From Novispirillum itersonii subsp. itersonii ATCC 12639 (GTDB lineage Bacteria > Pseudomonadota > Alphaproteobacteria > Rhodospirillales > Rhodospirillaceae), in assembly GCF_000381985.1 (NCBI RefSeq), contig NZ_KB907338.1:62001-126000 (forward strand): a stretch of 64,000 nt of DNA. Reading direction: 5' to 3'. The notes under the pieces were generated by a model. It searched no databases. It was not told the DNA's origin and was given only the letters and a program-made list of their open reading frames with translations. Numbering within the stretch: position 1 is the first letter of the stretch; each line of letters begins with the position of its first letter. Below, in pieces: positions 29,098 through 37,899 of the stretch. The translations under genes were made by a program, and so were the position numbers.

Positions 29098-29425
29098 CTT
29101 TTTGGGGCGTTGCCCCAAACCCCACAAGGAGCCTTGGGCTCCTTGACCTGATGAAGGGAGGGGGGGGGAGCCTCAGGCTCCTTGACCTGATGAGGGGGTG
29201 GTGGGGGAGCTTTGGCCGCAGGGCCGGGGTGTTCCCGTGGTTTCTGGTGTGGTGGGGTGCAGGGCAAAGCCCTGCGAAAACAGAAAAAAAGAGGGGGGAT
29301 CCCCAAAAAGTGGGCCCCCCAGAAACGGGATCCAAGGGCCAATGGCCCTTGGTGGGTACGGGCAAAGCCCGTGGTTGGGCCGGTACGGGCAAAGCCCGTG
29401 GTTGGGTGGGTACGGGCTGACGGTG
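29098..29425. repeat. Cluster of seven triloop hairpins with internal tandem repeats
   Basis: Seven perfect or near-perfect stems with 3-base loops occur: 29102-29118, 29126-29144, 29167-29181, 29259-29275, 29332-29352, 29358-29372 and 29385-29399. Examples are AAGGAGCC-TTG-GGCTCCTT and CCAAGGGCC-AAT-GGCCCTTGG. Two pairs are tandem duplications (GGCTCCTTGACCTGATGA and TACGGGCAAAGCCCGTGGTT). The stretch 28986-29499 otherwise holds only the start region of the regulator gene. Confidence 0.85.
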
Positions 29426-29499
29426 GTTTACGATAGATCAAGGTGTGTGCGGTGACGGAAGGGGCATAAAGCCCTGTCAGAAAAGCGGGAGGATCGGTG

Positions 29500-31470
29500 A
29501 TGGATCTGGCAAAGCGACAGGCGCCGGGGCAGGCGTTGCGGCAGGCGCGGGCCTGTCTGGAGCGCGGTCAGGTATTGCCGTCCGGTCTGCTGCATCCGGT
29601 GGTGGAACGGTCGTGGCGGCGCAGTCAGGGGGCCGGTCTGGCCCCGTGGCGGATGGCGCAGGCCCCGCATCTGGCCGCGCCGCTGCTGCGCGAGGCGCAG
29701 GACCGCCGCCGTGATCTGGTGACGCGGGCCCGCCCGGTGATGGAATATCTGCACGCGCAGACGCGGGGGTCGGGGTCGATGGTGATTCTGGCCGACGAGC
29801 GGGGGCTGCTGCTGGAGACGCTGGGGGATGCCGATTTCCTCAGCCGGGCGGAGCGGGTGGCCCTGATGCCCGGTGCGTCGTGGCACGAAAACCACCGTGG
29901 CACCAACGCCATCGGCACGGCACTGGCGGAAAGCGCGGCGGTCAGCGTGCATGGGGGCGAACATTTTCTGGACCAGAACAGCTTTCTGACCTGCACCGCC
30001 GCGCCGGTGGTGGCCCCGGACGGGCATCTGGTGGGGGTGCTTGATATCTCGGGCCATCACCGCAGCCGCCACCCGCACACGGCGGGGCTGGTCAGCGCGG
30101 CGGCGCATATGATTGAAAACCGCCTGTTTGAGGTGCGGCACGGCACCGCCCTGCGGCTGCATCTGCACCCCCAGCCTGACGGCATCGGCACGCTGGCGGA
30201 AGGGCTGGTGGCGGTGGATGGCGACGGGCGGATCTGCGGTGTCAACCGGGCGGCGCTGGCGCTGCTGGGCCTGACCCATACCCGGCTGGGCGAACGGCTG
30301 GAGGCGGTGCTGGACACCACCACCGCCTGCCTGATGGATCTGGTGCGGCAGGGTGGGGGGCCGCTGGCGGTGCAGACGGCGGCGGGGCAGGCGCTGTTCC
30401 TGCGGGCAGAGGGGCTGGCGCCTTCTGGCTCTTCTTCTTCCCCTTCTTCCTCTTCTTCTTCTGGGGCCTCTTCTCCGGCTTCTTCTTCTGGGGCAGGCAC
30501 CGCCCCGGCGGTCGTGCGGTCCCCCCGCCGGGCCGGGGCCGCCGGGGATGCGCTGGCGGCGCTGGACAGCGGCGACCCGCAGATGGCACAGGCGATTGAC
30601 CGCGCCCGGCGGGTGGCGGGCAAAGACATCGCGCTGCTGGTGATGGGGGAATCAGGATCGGGGAAAGAGGTGTTCGCCCGCGCGGTGCATGACAGCAGCC
30701 CCCGGGCGAAAGCGCCGTTTGTGGCGGTCAACTGCGCCGCTTTGCCGGAACATCTGATCGAGGCAGAGCTGTTCGGCTATGCCCCCGGGGCCTTTACCGG
30801 GGCCCGGCGCGACGGGGCACCGGGGCGGATCCGGCAGGCGCAGGGCGGTACGCTGTTTCTTGACGAGATCGGCGATATGCCCGCCGGGCTACAGACCCGC
30901 CTGCTGCGGGTGTTGCAGGACCGGCAGGTGGTGCCGCTGGGCGGCGGCAAGGCGGTGGCGGTCGATTTTGCGCTGATCGCCGCCACCCATCAGCCGCTGA
31001 AGCAGGCGGTGGCTGACGGGCGGTTCCGGGCGGATCTGTATTACCGCCTGAACGGCCTGACCCTGACCGTGCCGCCGCTGCGGGCCCGCAGTGACCGGCT
31101 GGCGCTGGCGGGGCGGGTGCTGGCCGGGCTGGCCCCGGACAGCGGCATCACCCTGTCTGACCCGGTGGCGGCGGCGTTTGACCGTTATGGCTGGCCGGGC
31201 AACCTGCGGCAGATGGCCAACGTGCTGCGCACCGCCGTTGCGCTGCTGGATCCCGGCGACACCCGCATTCACTGGCACCACCTGCCCGATGACGTGGCGG
31301 AAGAGATGCGCAGCCCCGATGCCGCCCACACCGCCGCTGACGGTGATCTGCGCAGCCTGTCGCTGGACCTGATGGAGCGCACGGTGGCGGCCTGCGGCGG
31401 CAACATGTCCCGCGCCGCGCAGCGGCTGGGCATCAGCCGCAACACCCTGTACCGGCGGTTAAGGGGGTAG
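29500..31470 (+). CDS. acoR: Sigma-54-dependent activator, AcoR family
   Basis: A 656-residue enhancer-binding protein. Residues about 60-195 form a GAF sensor ([32 protein letters not shown]), 200-290 a PAS-like domain, and 308-335 a Ser/Pro/Gly linker. The AAA+ domain follows, with [15 protein letters not shown], the sigma-54-contacting GAFTGA, and [14 protein letters not shown] Fis-type helix-turn-helix ([32 protein letters not shown]) ends the protein. It has no receiver domain, so it is switched by ligand. AcoR proteins respond to acetoin or acetaldehyde. It is divergent from the aldehyde dehydrogenase operon, whose sigma-54 promoter and palindromic sites lie between. GTG 29497, three bases earlier, is an equally possible start after GGGAGG. 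Confidence 0.92.
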   Translation: MDLAKRQAPGQALRQARACLERGQVLPSGLLHPVVERSWRRSQGAGLAPWRMAQAPHLAAPLLREAQDRRRDLVTRARPVMEYLHAQTRGSGSMVILADERGLLLETLGDADFLSRAERVALMPGASWHENHRGTNAIGTALAESAAVSVHGGEHFLDQNSFLTCTAAPVVAPDGHLVGVLDISGHHRSRHPHTAGLVSAAAHMIENRLFEVRHGTALRLHLHPQPDGIGTLAEGLVAVDGDGRICGVNRAALALLGLTHTRLGERLEAVLDTTTACLMDLVRQGGGPLAVQTAAGQALFLRAEGLAPSGSSSSPSSSSSSGASSPASSSGAGTAPAVVRSPRRAGAAGDALAALDSGDPQMAQAIDRARRVAGKDIALLVMGESGSGKEVFARAVHDSSPRAKAPFVAVNCAALPEHLIEAELFGYAPGAFTGARRDGAPGRIRQAQGGTLFLDEIGDMPAGLQTRLLRVLQDRQVVPLGGGKAVAVDFALIAATHQPLKQAVADGRFRADLYYRLNGLTLTVPPLRARSDRLALAGRVLAGLAPDSGITLSDPVAAAFDRYGWPGNLRQMANVLRTAVALLDPGDTRIHWHHLPDDVAEEMRSPDAAHTAADGDLRSLSLDLMERTVAACGGNMSRAAQRLGISRNTLYRRLRG

Positions 31471-31571
31471 GGGGGTGCATCGTATGGGCGTATGTATGGG
31501 GTAAGATTTAATCTTTTCTTTTGTGTGTAGTGCCTGCACAGTCTTGGGTTGTCGCAAGATGGGGGCAGGCG

Positions 31572-32312
31572 ATGAATCCGGTGATGCGCATTTTTCAGGA
31601 CGCGGCGGAAGACTTCCGGCAGGCCCAGAGCCACGATGACCTGTGGCACCGCCTGAACCGCCATCTGGCCGGGGTCGGCATCACCGGCGTTCTGTACGGG
31701 CTGGATGCGGTCACCACCCCCGGACAGGCGGATTACCGGCTGCTGAGCAGCCTGAACCCCGAGTGGCTGCGGGAGAAGTTCGACCGGGGGCTGTTTTATA
31801 CCGACGCCTATGTGGATCTGTCCGTCACGCAGACCGAGCCGATCCTGTGGAGTGACACCTCTCATGTCGCGCTGCAAAAGCTCTCTCCGCTGGCGCGGCA
31901 GTCGCTGGATCTGGATTATGACTATGGGGTGACCACCGGCGTTACCTTTCCGATCCGGTTTGCCAACGGGCTGGGGTTCAGCTCGTTCGGCTGTCATGCG
32001 GCGGGGATGTCGTGGCCGGAATTTGATGCCCTGTGGGCGCATGGGCAGGCCGGGCTGAGTGGGATTCTGCACGCTTTTGACAGTCTTTTGCGCCGCGATC
32101 ATCTGGGCGGGCTGTACGGCCTGACCACGGGGGAGCGGGACTGTCTGCAATGGCTGGCCGCCGGGCTGCTACAGAAAAACATCGCTGACCGTATGCGCCT
32201 GACCGAGCGGCAGGTGGGCGTGCGGATCAGCCGTGCCTGCGCCAAGCTGCGGGCCCGGACCAGCACGCAGGCGGTGGCGCGGGCGCTGGTGCTGGGGATG
32301 ATCGAGGTCTGA
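31572..32312 (+). CDS. LuxR-family regulator with autoinducer-binding-type domain (solo)
   Basis: A 246-residue protein with an N-terminal autoinducer-binding fold (about 1-165) and a C-terminal LuxR HTH (LTTGERDCLQWLAAGLLQKNIADRMRLTERQVGVRISRACAKL). The pocket differs from true acyl-homoserine-lactone receptors: W is kept in NPEWLREKF, but the usual Tyr is Phe and the canonical Asp-Pro is not seen. No luxI is in the window. It may therefore sense another ligand. GGGGGCAGG precedes ATG 31572; the longer frame to 31521 is rejected. A stand-alone LuxR HTH gene follows 141 bp later and an autotransporter after that, so these may be its targets. Confidence 0.88.
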   Translation: MNPVMRIFQDAAEDFRQAQSHDDLWHRLNRHLAGVGITGVLYGLDAVTTPGQADYRLLSSLNPEWLREKFDRGLFYTDAYVDLSVTQTEPILWSDTSHVALQKLSPLARQSLDLDYDYGVTTGVTFPIRFANGLGFSSFGCHAAGMSWPEFDALWAHGQAGLSGILHAFDSLLRRDHLGGLYGLTTGERDCLQWLAAGLLQKNIADRMRLTERQVGVRISRACAKLRARTSTQAVARALVLGMIEV

Positions 32313-32453
32313 CCTATTGCATTGAAGTTTATTGATTTTCTCTTCTGAAGAGACTCTGCGCCGCCCCGCCATGGTGGAAAACCCCCAATTGCCCCCGCTG
32401 CGGCTGTGTCGGTACAGTCGGCCCGATGACAGACTGTTTTTGCTGGGCAGGCG

Positions 32454-32684
32454 ATGACCGAAACCACCCTTCCACCGCTGACACTGACCAGACGTGAACG
32501 GCAATGCCTGACCCTGCTGGCAAAAGGCCTGCGGGTGGATGCGATTGCCGCCACCCTCGGGACCGCCCCCCAGACCGTTGAAAAGCAGATAGCTGAAGCA
32601 CGGGCCAGGCTGGGGGCCAGAACGGCGACACAGGCGGTTGTCATCGCCCTTCAACACAATCTTCTGGACGCGGCTGACGCGTGA
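32454..32684 (+). CDS. Stand-alone LuxR-type HTH protein (76 residues)
   Basis: The whole 76-residue protein is a GerE/LuxR helix-turn-helix: LTRRERQCLTLLAKGLRVDAIAATLGTAPQTVEKQIAEARARLGARTATQAVVIAL. It lacks any sensor domain. The ribosome site GCTGGGCAGGCG before its ATG is close to that of the upstream LuxR gene (GGGGGCAGGCG), and the HTHs are related, which suggests partial duplication of the neighbour. It could be a constitutive regulator or compete with the full-length protein for DNA. The autotransporter gene begins 105 bp downstream. Confidence 0.85.
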   Translation: MTETTLPPLTLTRRERQCLTLLAKGLRVDAIAATLGTAPQTVEKQIAEARARLGARTATQAVVIALQHNLLDAADA

Positions 32685-32730
32685 TTTCAGGCCGGGGTGC
32701 CTGCCGGGGTGCGGCCCGGCGGCGGCCCTT

Positions 32731-32770
32731 TTTATCAGGGACCCATGTTTATCAGGGACCCATGTTTATC
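32731..32770. repeat. 17-bp tandem repeat before the autotransporter gene
   Basis: TTTATCAGGGACCCATG occurs twice head-to-tail (32731-32747, 32748-32764), and a third partial copy leads into the real ribosome site AAGGGGGGAGAG. Each unit carries a Shine-Dalgarno-like CAGGGA plus ATG, out of frame with the gene. Confidence 0.85.
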
Positions 32771-32788
32771 AAGGGGGGAGAGAAAACA

Positions 32789-35491
32789 ATGCGCATGTTT
32801 ACCCGGATTCTGCTGGCGGGGACGTCTCCGCTGGCGCTGGCCGTTCTCAGCAGCACCGCGTGGGCGGGGTGGATGGCGGCGGAAACCGTCGATCAGGACG
32901 GGGCCACTTACACCAGCTCTGCCGATGTTATCGGCCTGACCGCCACCACCGGGCAGGATGGGGTTGCCGCCGGGCCGCAGGGGCAGGACCGCGATGGCTT
33001 TAACGGGGAAAACAGCGTCGGCATCCATGTGACCGGGCATAACAGTCAGGTGAATATCACCGGCGGACTGGTTGACGGGGGCCGGGGCGGTGACGGCGGG
33101 GCCGGGGCACCGGGCTATAACGGCGGTCGCGGCGGCGGGTCAGCGGGTATTTTTGTTCAGGGCAATACTGTCTCTGTCACGGTCGGGCAGGCGGCGCGGG
33201 TCAGCGGCGGCATTGCCGGGTCCGGCGGAGCGGCGGGCAGCGGCGGGCAGACCGGCGACGGCAGCGCGGCCACCGGGATCAGCGTTTACGGCGCGGCAGT
33301 CAGCATCACCAACAACGGCACCATCAGCGGCGGGACCCCCGGCGGCAACCAGATGCCGGGCGAGGAGCAGGAAGGGATCGACGGCGGGATCAGTCTGGGC
33401 AACAAAAGCATCCGCACCGCGATTAACGCCACCATTGTCAACAATGGCACCATCAATGGCGGTATCGACTATTACTCCACCGGTAACACCATCACCAACA
33501 ACGGCATTATTAACGGCTGGATCAGCGGTGATGAGCGGTCTTCCGCCACCATTGTCAACAACGGGACCATTTATGCCAACGGCGCCGGGCAGAGCCACAA
33601 CATCGGCATTGATTTCGACACTGTGACCGAGGATGCCTCTTTCACCAACAACGGCACGGTTAACGGTGACATCGTTCTTGGGGTGGTCGCCAACAGCCAC
33701 CATGCTGTTTATCTGAACAAAGGCAGCCTGCTGAACGGCAATGTCGAGGTCCACACCGCCGGAAACGGTATTGTCACCCTCGGGCAGTCAGGCAGCGGCA
33801 CGGTGCGGCTGAACGGGGATCTCGGCTCTGCCGGTACGCCCCTGCACCAGATCAACATCGTCAACGGCACCACGCTGGAACTGGCCGGAAATTCAGAGCT
33901 GCATTACAACTGGCTGAATGTTTCCGGCGATACGGTCTATGACTTTAAGACCCACCGCATGGGCATCACCTATTATTCCACCGGTCAGGGCCCGACGGAT
34001 ATCATCAACGGCAGGATCGCCTTTAAGACCACCATTGACGCCAATGCCAGAAAGCATGGCTATATCGTGTTTACCGACGGTAACAACCCCGGTGTCCTTA
34101 ACCCCTCGGAGACGTTTGACGGACTGCCGACCATCACCCCCACCGTGGTCGGCACGGTGGCCAAAGGGTCACGCTACGTCATTATTCAGGATACGCTGGG
34201 CCGCACGGCGGATGTGCTGCCCGCCGTGGTCAACGGCGGCGGCTACCGCTGGACCGTCAGTCAGGAAACCGGGGCCGGGCAGACCGATGACCACGGTGTT
34301 TCGTTCGGCACCGGCTACACCAACTTTATCATCACCGCCGACCGGCTGAATGCCGCCGGGGCCGCCGGGGCCGCCGGGGGGGTTAACGGCGCGGGCATGC
34401 AGGCGATTGTCGGCTATGCCGGGTCAGACCCCGGGCTTCAGGCGCTGTCGCAGGCGGTCAACAATCTGACGGATGAAGGCGATATCCGCCGCGCCGGGGC
34501 CCAGCTGCGCCCGGAAACCACCGGCAACACCCTTCAGGCGTCGCTGGGGGCGGTCTCACAGGCGCTGTCCACCGTACAGGTGCGGTCAGACGCGGTGCGG
34601 GTGGCCGCTGCCACAGCGGGCGAAACCGGGGTGGCCTCGGGGGAAACCCTGAAGGGTCTGGGCGTCTGGGGGCAGGGTTTCGGCTCCACCGCCACCCAGC
34701 AGGAACGGAAGGCGGTGTCAGGCTATGACGCCGACACCTATGGTCTGGCCTTCGGGGTTGATGCCAGGGTGGCCGACCCGGTGCGGGCCGGTGTTTCCTT
34801 CGCCTATGCCCGTACCGGGGTTGATTCCACCGGCGACCGGACCGGCAGCGGGCAGGATATCGACTCTTACATCACCAGCCTGTACGGCACCTATACCGGC
34901 AAACGCTGGTACGTGGACGGGGCGCTGACCTACGGCGTGCATTCCTATGACAGCACCCGGCAGGTTGCCATTGCCGGGGCGGCGGCGCAGACCCTGACGG
35001 CGGACTACACCGGCCAGCAGTGGGGGGCCCGGGCCGAAGCCGGGATGCCGCTGACCTTCGGGGCGGTGGTGGTGACGCCGCTGGCCTCGCTGGCCTATAA
35101 CACCCTGAAGCAGGACGGTTATACCGAAACCGGCGGGGCGGCGGCCCTTGGCGTCGGGTCGTCATCCACCGATTCCATCCGCTCCGGTCTGGGCGGCAAG
35201 GTATCGGCCCGGGTGGCGACGGTCGGCAACTGGGAGGTTATTCCCAACGCCCGCGCGGTCTGGAACCACGAATTTAACGGCTCGGCCCCCGATCAGACCT
35301 CGGCCTTTGTCGCCGGGGGGGCATCGTTCACCACGCCGGGCACCGACATCGCCGCCGACCATCTGACGCTGGGGCTGGGGGTGGACGTGGCCTCGGTGCG
35401 CAACACCACGCTGTCGGTAAAGTATGATGCCGATATTGCCGACCGCTACCTCAGCCATACGGCATCCCTGCAACTGCGGACCGAGTTTTAA
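32789..35491 (+). CDS. Autotransporter (type Va secretion) with NNGTI beta-helix repeats
   Basis: A 900-residue protein. A 26-residue signal peptide (MRMFTRILLAG...STAWA) leads to a passenger with at least five NNGTI-type beta-helix rungs (ITNNGTISGG, IVNNGTINGG, ITNNGIINGW, IVNNGTIYAN, FTNNGTVNGD) near residues 170-300. The C-terminal 260 residues are an autotransporter beta-barrel (WGQGFGSTATQQ..., DTYGLAFGVDARV) ending in the outer-membrane phenylalanine (LQLRTEF). The passenger is exported through or displayed on the outer membrane; adhesion is likely but not shown. ATG 32789 follows GGGGGGAGAG; the frame open from 32681 precedes the signal peptide. The stop overlaps the next gene's start, so the two are co-translated. 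Confidence 0.93.
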   Translation: MRMFTRILLAGTSPLALAVLSSTAWAGWMAAETVDQDGATYTSSADVIGLTATTGQDGVAAGPQGQDRDGFNGENSVGIHVTGHNSQVNITGGLVDGGRGGDGGAGAPGYNGGRGGGSAGIFVQGNTVSVTVGQAARVSGGIAGSGGAAGSGGQTGDGSAATGISVYGAAVSITNNGTISGGTPGGNQMPGEEQEGIDGGISLGNKSIRTAINATIVNNGTINGGIDYYSTGNTITNNGIINGWISGDERSSATIVNNGTIYANGAGQSHNIGIDFDTVTEDASFTNNGTVNGDIVLGVVANSHHAVYLNKGSLLNGNVEVHTAGNGIVTLGQSGSGTVRLNGDLGSAGTPLHQINIVNGTTLELAGNSELHYNWLNVSGDTVYDFKTHRMGITYYSTGQGPTDIINGRIAFKTTIDANARKHGYIVFTDGNNPGVLNPSETFDGLPTITPTVVGTVAKGSRYVIIQDTLGRTADVLPAVVNGGGYRWTVSQETGAGQTDDHGVSFGTGYTNFIITADRLNAAGAAGAAGGVNGAGMQAIVGYAGSDPGLQALSQAVNNLTDEGDIRRAGAQLRPETTGNTLQASLGAVSQALSTVQVRSDAVRVAAATAGETGVASGETLKGLGVWGQGFGSTATQQERKAVSGYDADTYGLAFGVDARVADPVRAGVSFAYARTGVDSTGDRTGSGQDIDSYITSLYGTYTGKRWYVDGALTYGVHSYDSTRQVAIAGAAAQTLTADYTGQQWGARAEAGMPLTFGAVVVTPLASLAYNTLKQDGYTETGGAAALGVGSSSTDSIRSGLGGKVSARVATVGNWEVIPNARAVWNHEFNGSAPDQTSAFVAGGASFTTPGTDIAADHLTLGLGVDVASVRNTTLSVKYDADIADRYLSHTASLQLRTEF

Positions 35492-36312
35492 TGATGTGGA
35501 AAATCCTGCTGGGGGTGGCGCTGGCCTGCGGGCTGTCGGGCTGCGCCACCCTTGACCGCGATGCCAATGCCGACGCGCTGGCCAGACCGGCGCAGATGGC
35601 GCGGATGCTGATCAAGACTGATCCGTTCTGGCTGACCGCCTTTGTGCGGATCACCGACCGCAGCCAGCCGGTGACTGTCTATTTTGAAGGCGACGGGCTG
35701 GCGTGGGTAAGCCGGACCGAGGTGTCACGCGACCCGACCCCGCGCGAGGCGCAGGCGCTGGCGCTGGCGGCGCAGGACCCCGCCGCCAACGTGGTCTATA
35801 TCGCCCGGCCCTGCCAGTACACCGACCGGGCGAAAAACCCGGCCTGCACCCCGGCGTACTGGACCGGCAGGCGGTTTGCGCCCGAGGTGATTTCGGCGCT
35901 GTCGCAGGCGGTTGATCAGGTGGTGGCCCAGACCCCGGGCCAGAAGGTCAGTCTGGTCGGCTATTCCGGCGGCGGGGCGGTGGCGGTGCTGGTCGCCGCG
36001 CGGCGGCAGGATGTGATCAGCCTGCGCACCGTGGCGGGCAACCTTGACCATGCCGAGGTCAACCGGCTGGCCGGGGTTTCCGCCATGCCGGCCTCGCTGA
36101 ACCCGATCAGCGCTGCCGCGCAGGTCGCCCGCATCCCGCAGGTGCATTTCAGCGGGGCGGAGGACCGGACGGTTCCGCCGTCAATCGCCGCCCGCTTTGT
36201 GCAGGCGGCGGGGTCGGGCTGTGTCCGCGCCGTGACGGTGCCGGGGGCGACCCATGACCGGGGCTGGACAGAGCGCTGGAAGACCCTGCTGACCCCGCCG
36301 CCTGCCTGCTGA
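35491..36312 (+). CDS. Lipoprotein of the alpha/beta-hydrolase type
   Basis: A 273-residue protein with a lipoprotein signal and lipobox (GLSGC, Cys about 18) and an alpha/beta-hydrolase nucleophile elbow GYSGGG near residue 155, followed by an Asp in the GAEDRTVPPS region and a His in GATHDRGW, a full Ser-Asp-His set. It is probably an outer-membrane-anchored esterase. Its ATG overlaps the autotransporter stop (TAATG), indicating coupled expression. It could process or modify the passenger or act on lipids or cell wall; the substrate is unknown. A second ATG three bases later is an alternative start. Confidence 0.85.
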   Translation: MMWKILLGVALACGLSGCATLDRDANADALARPAQMARMLIKTDPFWLTAFVRITDRSQPVTVYFEGDGLAWVSRTEVSRDPTPREAQALALAAQDPAANVVYIARPCQYTDRAKNPACTPAYWTGRRFAPEVISALSQAVDQVVAQTPGQKVSLVGYSGGGAVAVLVAARRQDVISLRTVAGNLDHAEVNRLAGVSAMPASLNPISAAAQVARIPQVHFSGAEDRTVPPSIAARFVQAAGSGCVRAVTVPGATHDRGWTERWKTLLTPPPAC

Positions 36313-36409
36313 TCCCGTGGCGGGCCCCTCCCCCTGTTCTGGCCCTCTTGTTCGGGGGGGGCGGGGTACGCTAAAACCATCGTCAGATCAGCACAGACAG
36401 GGGACTGGC

Positions 36410-37645
36410 ATGGCAACGGCGGCGCTGCGGCGGGTGAGCAAGGTCCTGTGGGCCGGACTGGTGGCGGCAGGGCTGGCCGGGTGTGCCGGGCAACCGGCGC
36501 AGGCACCGTTACCGGCGGTGCTGACCGCGCCGGGCACCGAGATCAGCCGCCTGACCGCGCCGGAGGCCCCGCAGGCGCTGGCCTGGAGCCCCGATGCCAG
36601 CCTGCTGGCGGCGGCGGGCAGCAGCGGCACGCAGGTGATGATCTGGAATACCGCCAGCGGGCGGATGCAATGGAAAGCCAACCGCGCCGCCGTCACCGGG
36701 GCGGCGGCCACCGATATCGCCTTTACCCGCGATGGTCTGTCGGTGGCGACGCCCTTTGTCGGGGTGGCGACCGACGCGCCGGAGGTGGCGCTGACCCTGC
36801 TGTCGGTGCTGAACGGCAAGGTGATGCGCACGGTGATGGGCAAAGAGCCGCGCGGCGCGGTCAATCAGGCCCATGCCTTCGCGCTGGATGGCGACGTGGC
36901 GGCGGTGGTGCTGGGCGGCACCCGCATCGGCCTGTTTGAGACCCAGCGCTGGCGGCTGCTGCGCACCATCGGGCCGGGGGTCGATAAGGCAGGGCGGGAG
37001 CTGACCTATTCCGCCATCGCGCTGGACCGCCGCCGCGACCGGCTGGCGGTGGCAGCCGGGCCAATGGTGCAGATCTGGTCACTGACCGACGGTCAACTGG
37101 TGACGGAATACCCGGCCTATGCCAGCGGGGCGGTGTCGGGTCTGGCCTTCAGCCCGGCGGATGGGTCGCTGCTGACCGGCGGCACCCTGCCTGACGGCGG
37201 CAGCCCGGCGGACTACCGCTGGAACCCCCTGCCCGACAAAGCCAGCCCGCCGAAGCCGCAGGCGGTGGCGGCGCGGCTGCTGGTGCGGCGCTGGGCCGCG
37301 GACAGCAAAAGCCTGATGCAGACCTATGCCATGGGGGCCGGGGCCCCGCAGGATATCGCCGTCAGCCCCGACGGGCAGCGGGTGGCGGTGACGGCGGGCA
37401 AGACCGACCGGACTGAAAAAGGCTTTGTGATGGTGTGGGATCTGGCCTCCGGCGCGCTGACCGGCGGGGTGGTGCATGACGACCCGGCCCCGGCGGCGCT
37501 GGCCTTCAGCCCCGACAGCAGCCGTCTGGCCTACAGCGTCGGGAAAGAGGTGGTGCTGCTGGACCTGACCCGCCTGCCGCCGCCCCCGCCGCCGGAACCG
37601 GCCCCGGTGGAGGTGCCCGCCGCTCCGCAGCCTATCTCTCCATGA
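36410..37645 (+). CDS. WD40-repeat lipoprotein
   Basis: A 411-residue protein with a signal peptide and lipobox (GLAGC near residue 26) followed by WD40-like blades: PQALAWSPDASLLAAAGSSGTQVMIWNTASG, VSGLAFSPADGSLLTGG, PQDIAVSPDGQRVAVTAGK...VMVWDLASG and PAALAFSPDSSRLAYSVG. It ends in a Pro-rich tail (PPPPPPEPAPVEVPAAP). It is a membrane-anchored periplasmic or outer-membrane scaffold with no evident catalysis. ATG 36410 follows CAGGGGA. It lies about 100 bp after the hydrolase gene; a shared function with the autotransporter locus is possible but not shown. Confidence 0.88.
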   Translation: MATAALRRVSKVLWAGLVAAGLAGCAGQPAQAPLPAVLTAPGTEISRLTAPEAPQALAWSPDASLLAAAGSSGTQVMIWNTASGRMQWKANRAAVTGAAATDIAFTRDGLSVATPFVGVATDAPEVALTLLSVLNGKVMRTVMGKEPRGAVNQAHAFALDGDVAAVVLGGTRIGLFETQRWRLLRTIGPGVDKAGRELTYSAIALDRRRDRLAVAAGPMVQIWSLTDGQLVTEYPAYASGAVSGLAFSPADGSLLTGGTLPDGGSPADYRWNPLPDKASPPKPQAVAARLLVRRWAADSKSLMQTYAMGAGAPQDIAVSPDGQRVAVTAGKTDRTEKGFVMVWDLASGALTGGVVHDDPAPAALAFSPDSSRLAYSVGKEVVLLDLTRLPPPPPPEPAPVEVPAAPQPISP

Positions 37646-37691
37646 GGGTGTTTATCCTTTAAAACTCTCTTAACGTGCGGCTTGTCCCAAA

Positions 37692-37711
37692 ATATGCAAA
37701 ATTATGCATTT
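37692..37711. promoter_or_regulatory. ATGCAAAA/ATGCAT element upstream of chemoreceptor gene
   Basis: ATATGCAAAATTATGCATTT contains ATGCA-N6-TGCAT as inverted halves. A related element (TTTGCATAATATGCAAA, 47589-47605) lies upstream of the other membrane chemoreceptor gene. Both are AT-rich islands in GC-rich DNA. The remaining bases of 37646-37899 show nothing further. Confidence 0.45.
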
Positions 37712-37899
37712 TCGCGGAGATAAGGCTTGCAGTGCGGGCTGCCCTTGGGTGTCATCTTCCCCGGGGGCCGGGCGCCGGAAGAATCCTGCCTGAAGGCAAA
37801 GCCGGATCTGTCTGCCCCCCTGCCGGATCCGAAGGGCTGTCGGACCCGGCTGAGATGTCGGCGGGCCGTGCGGAGGCCCAGCGCAGGGGAGTAAATGGG

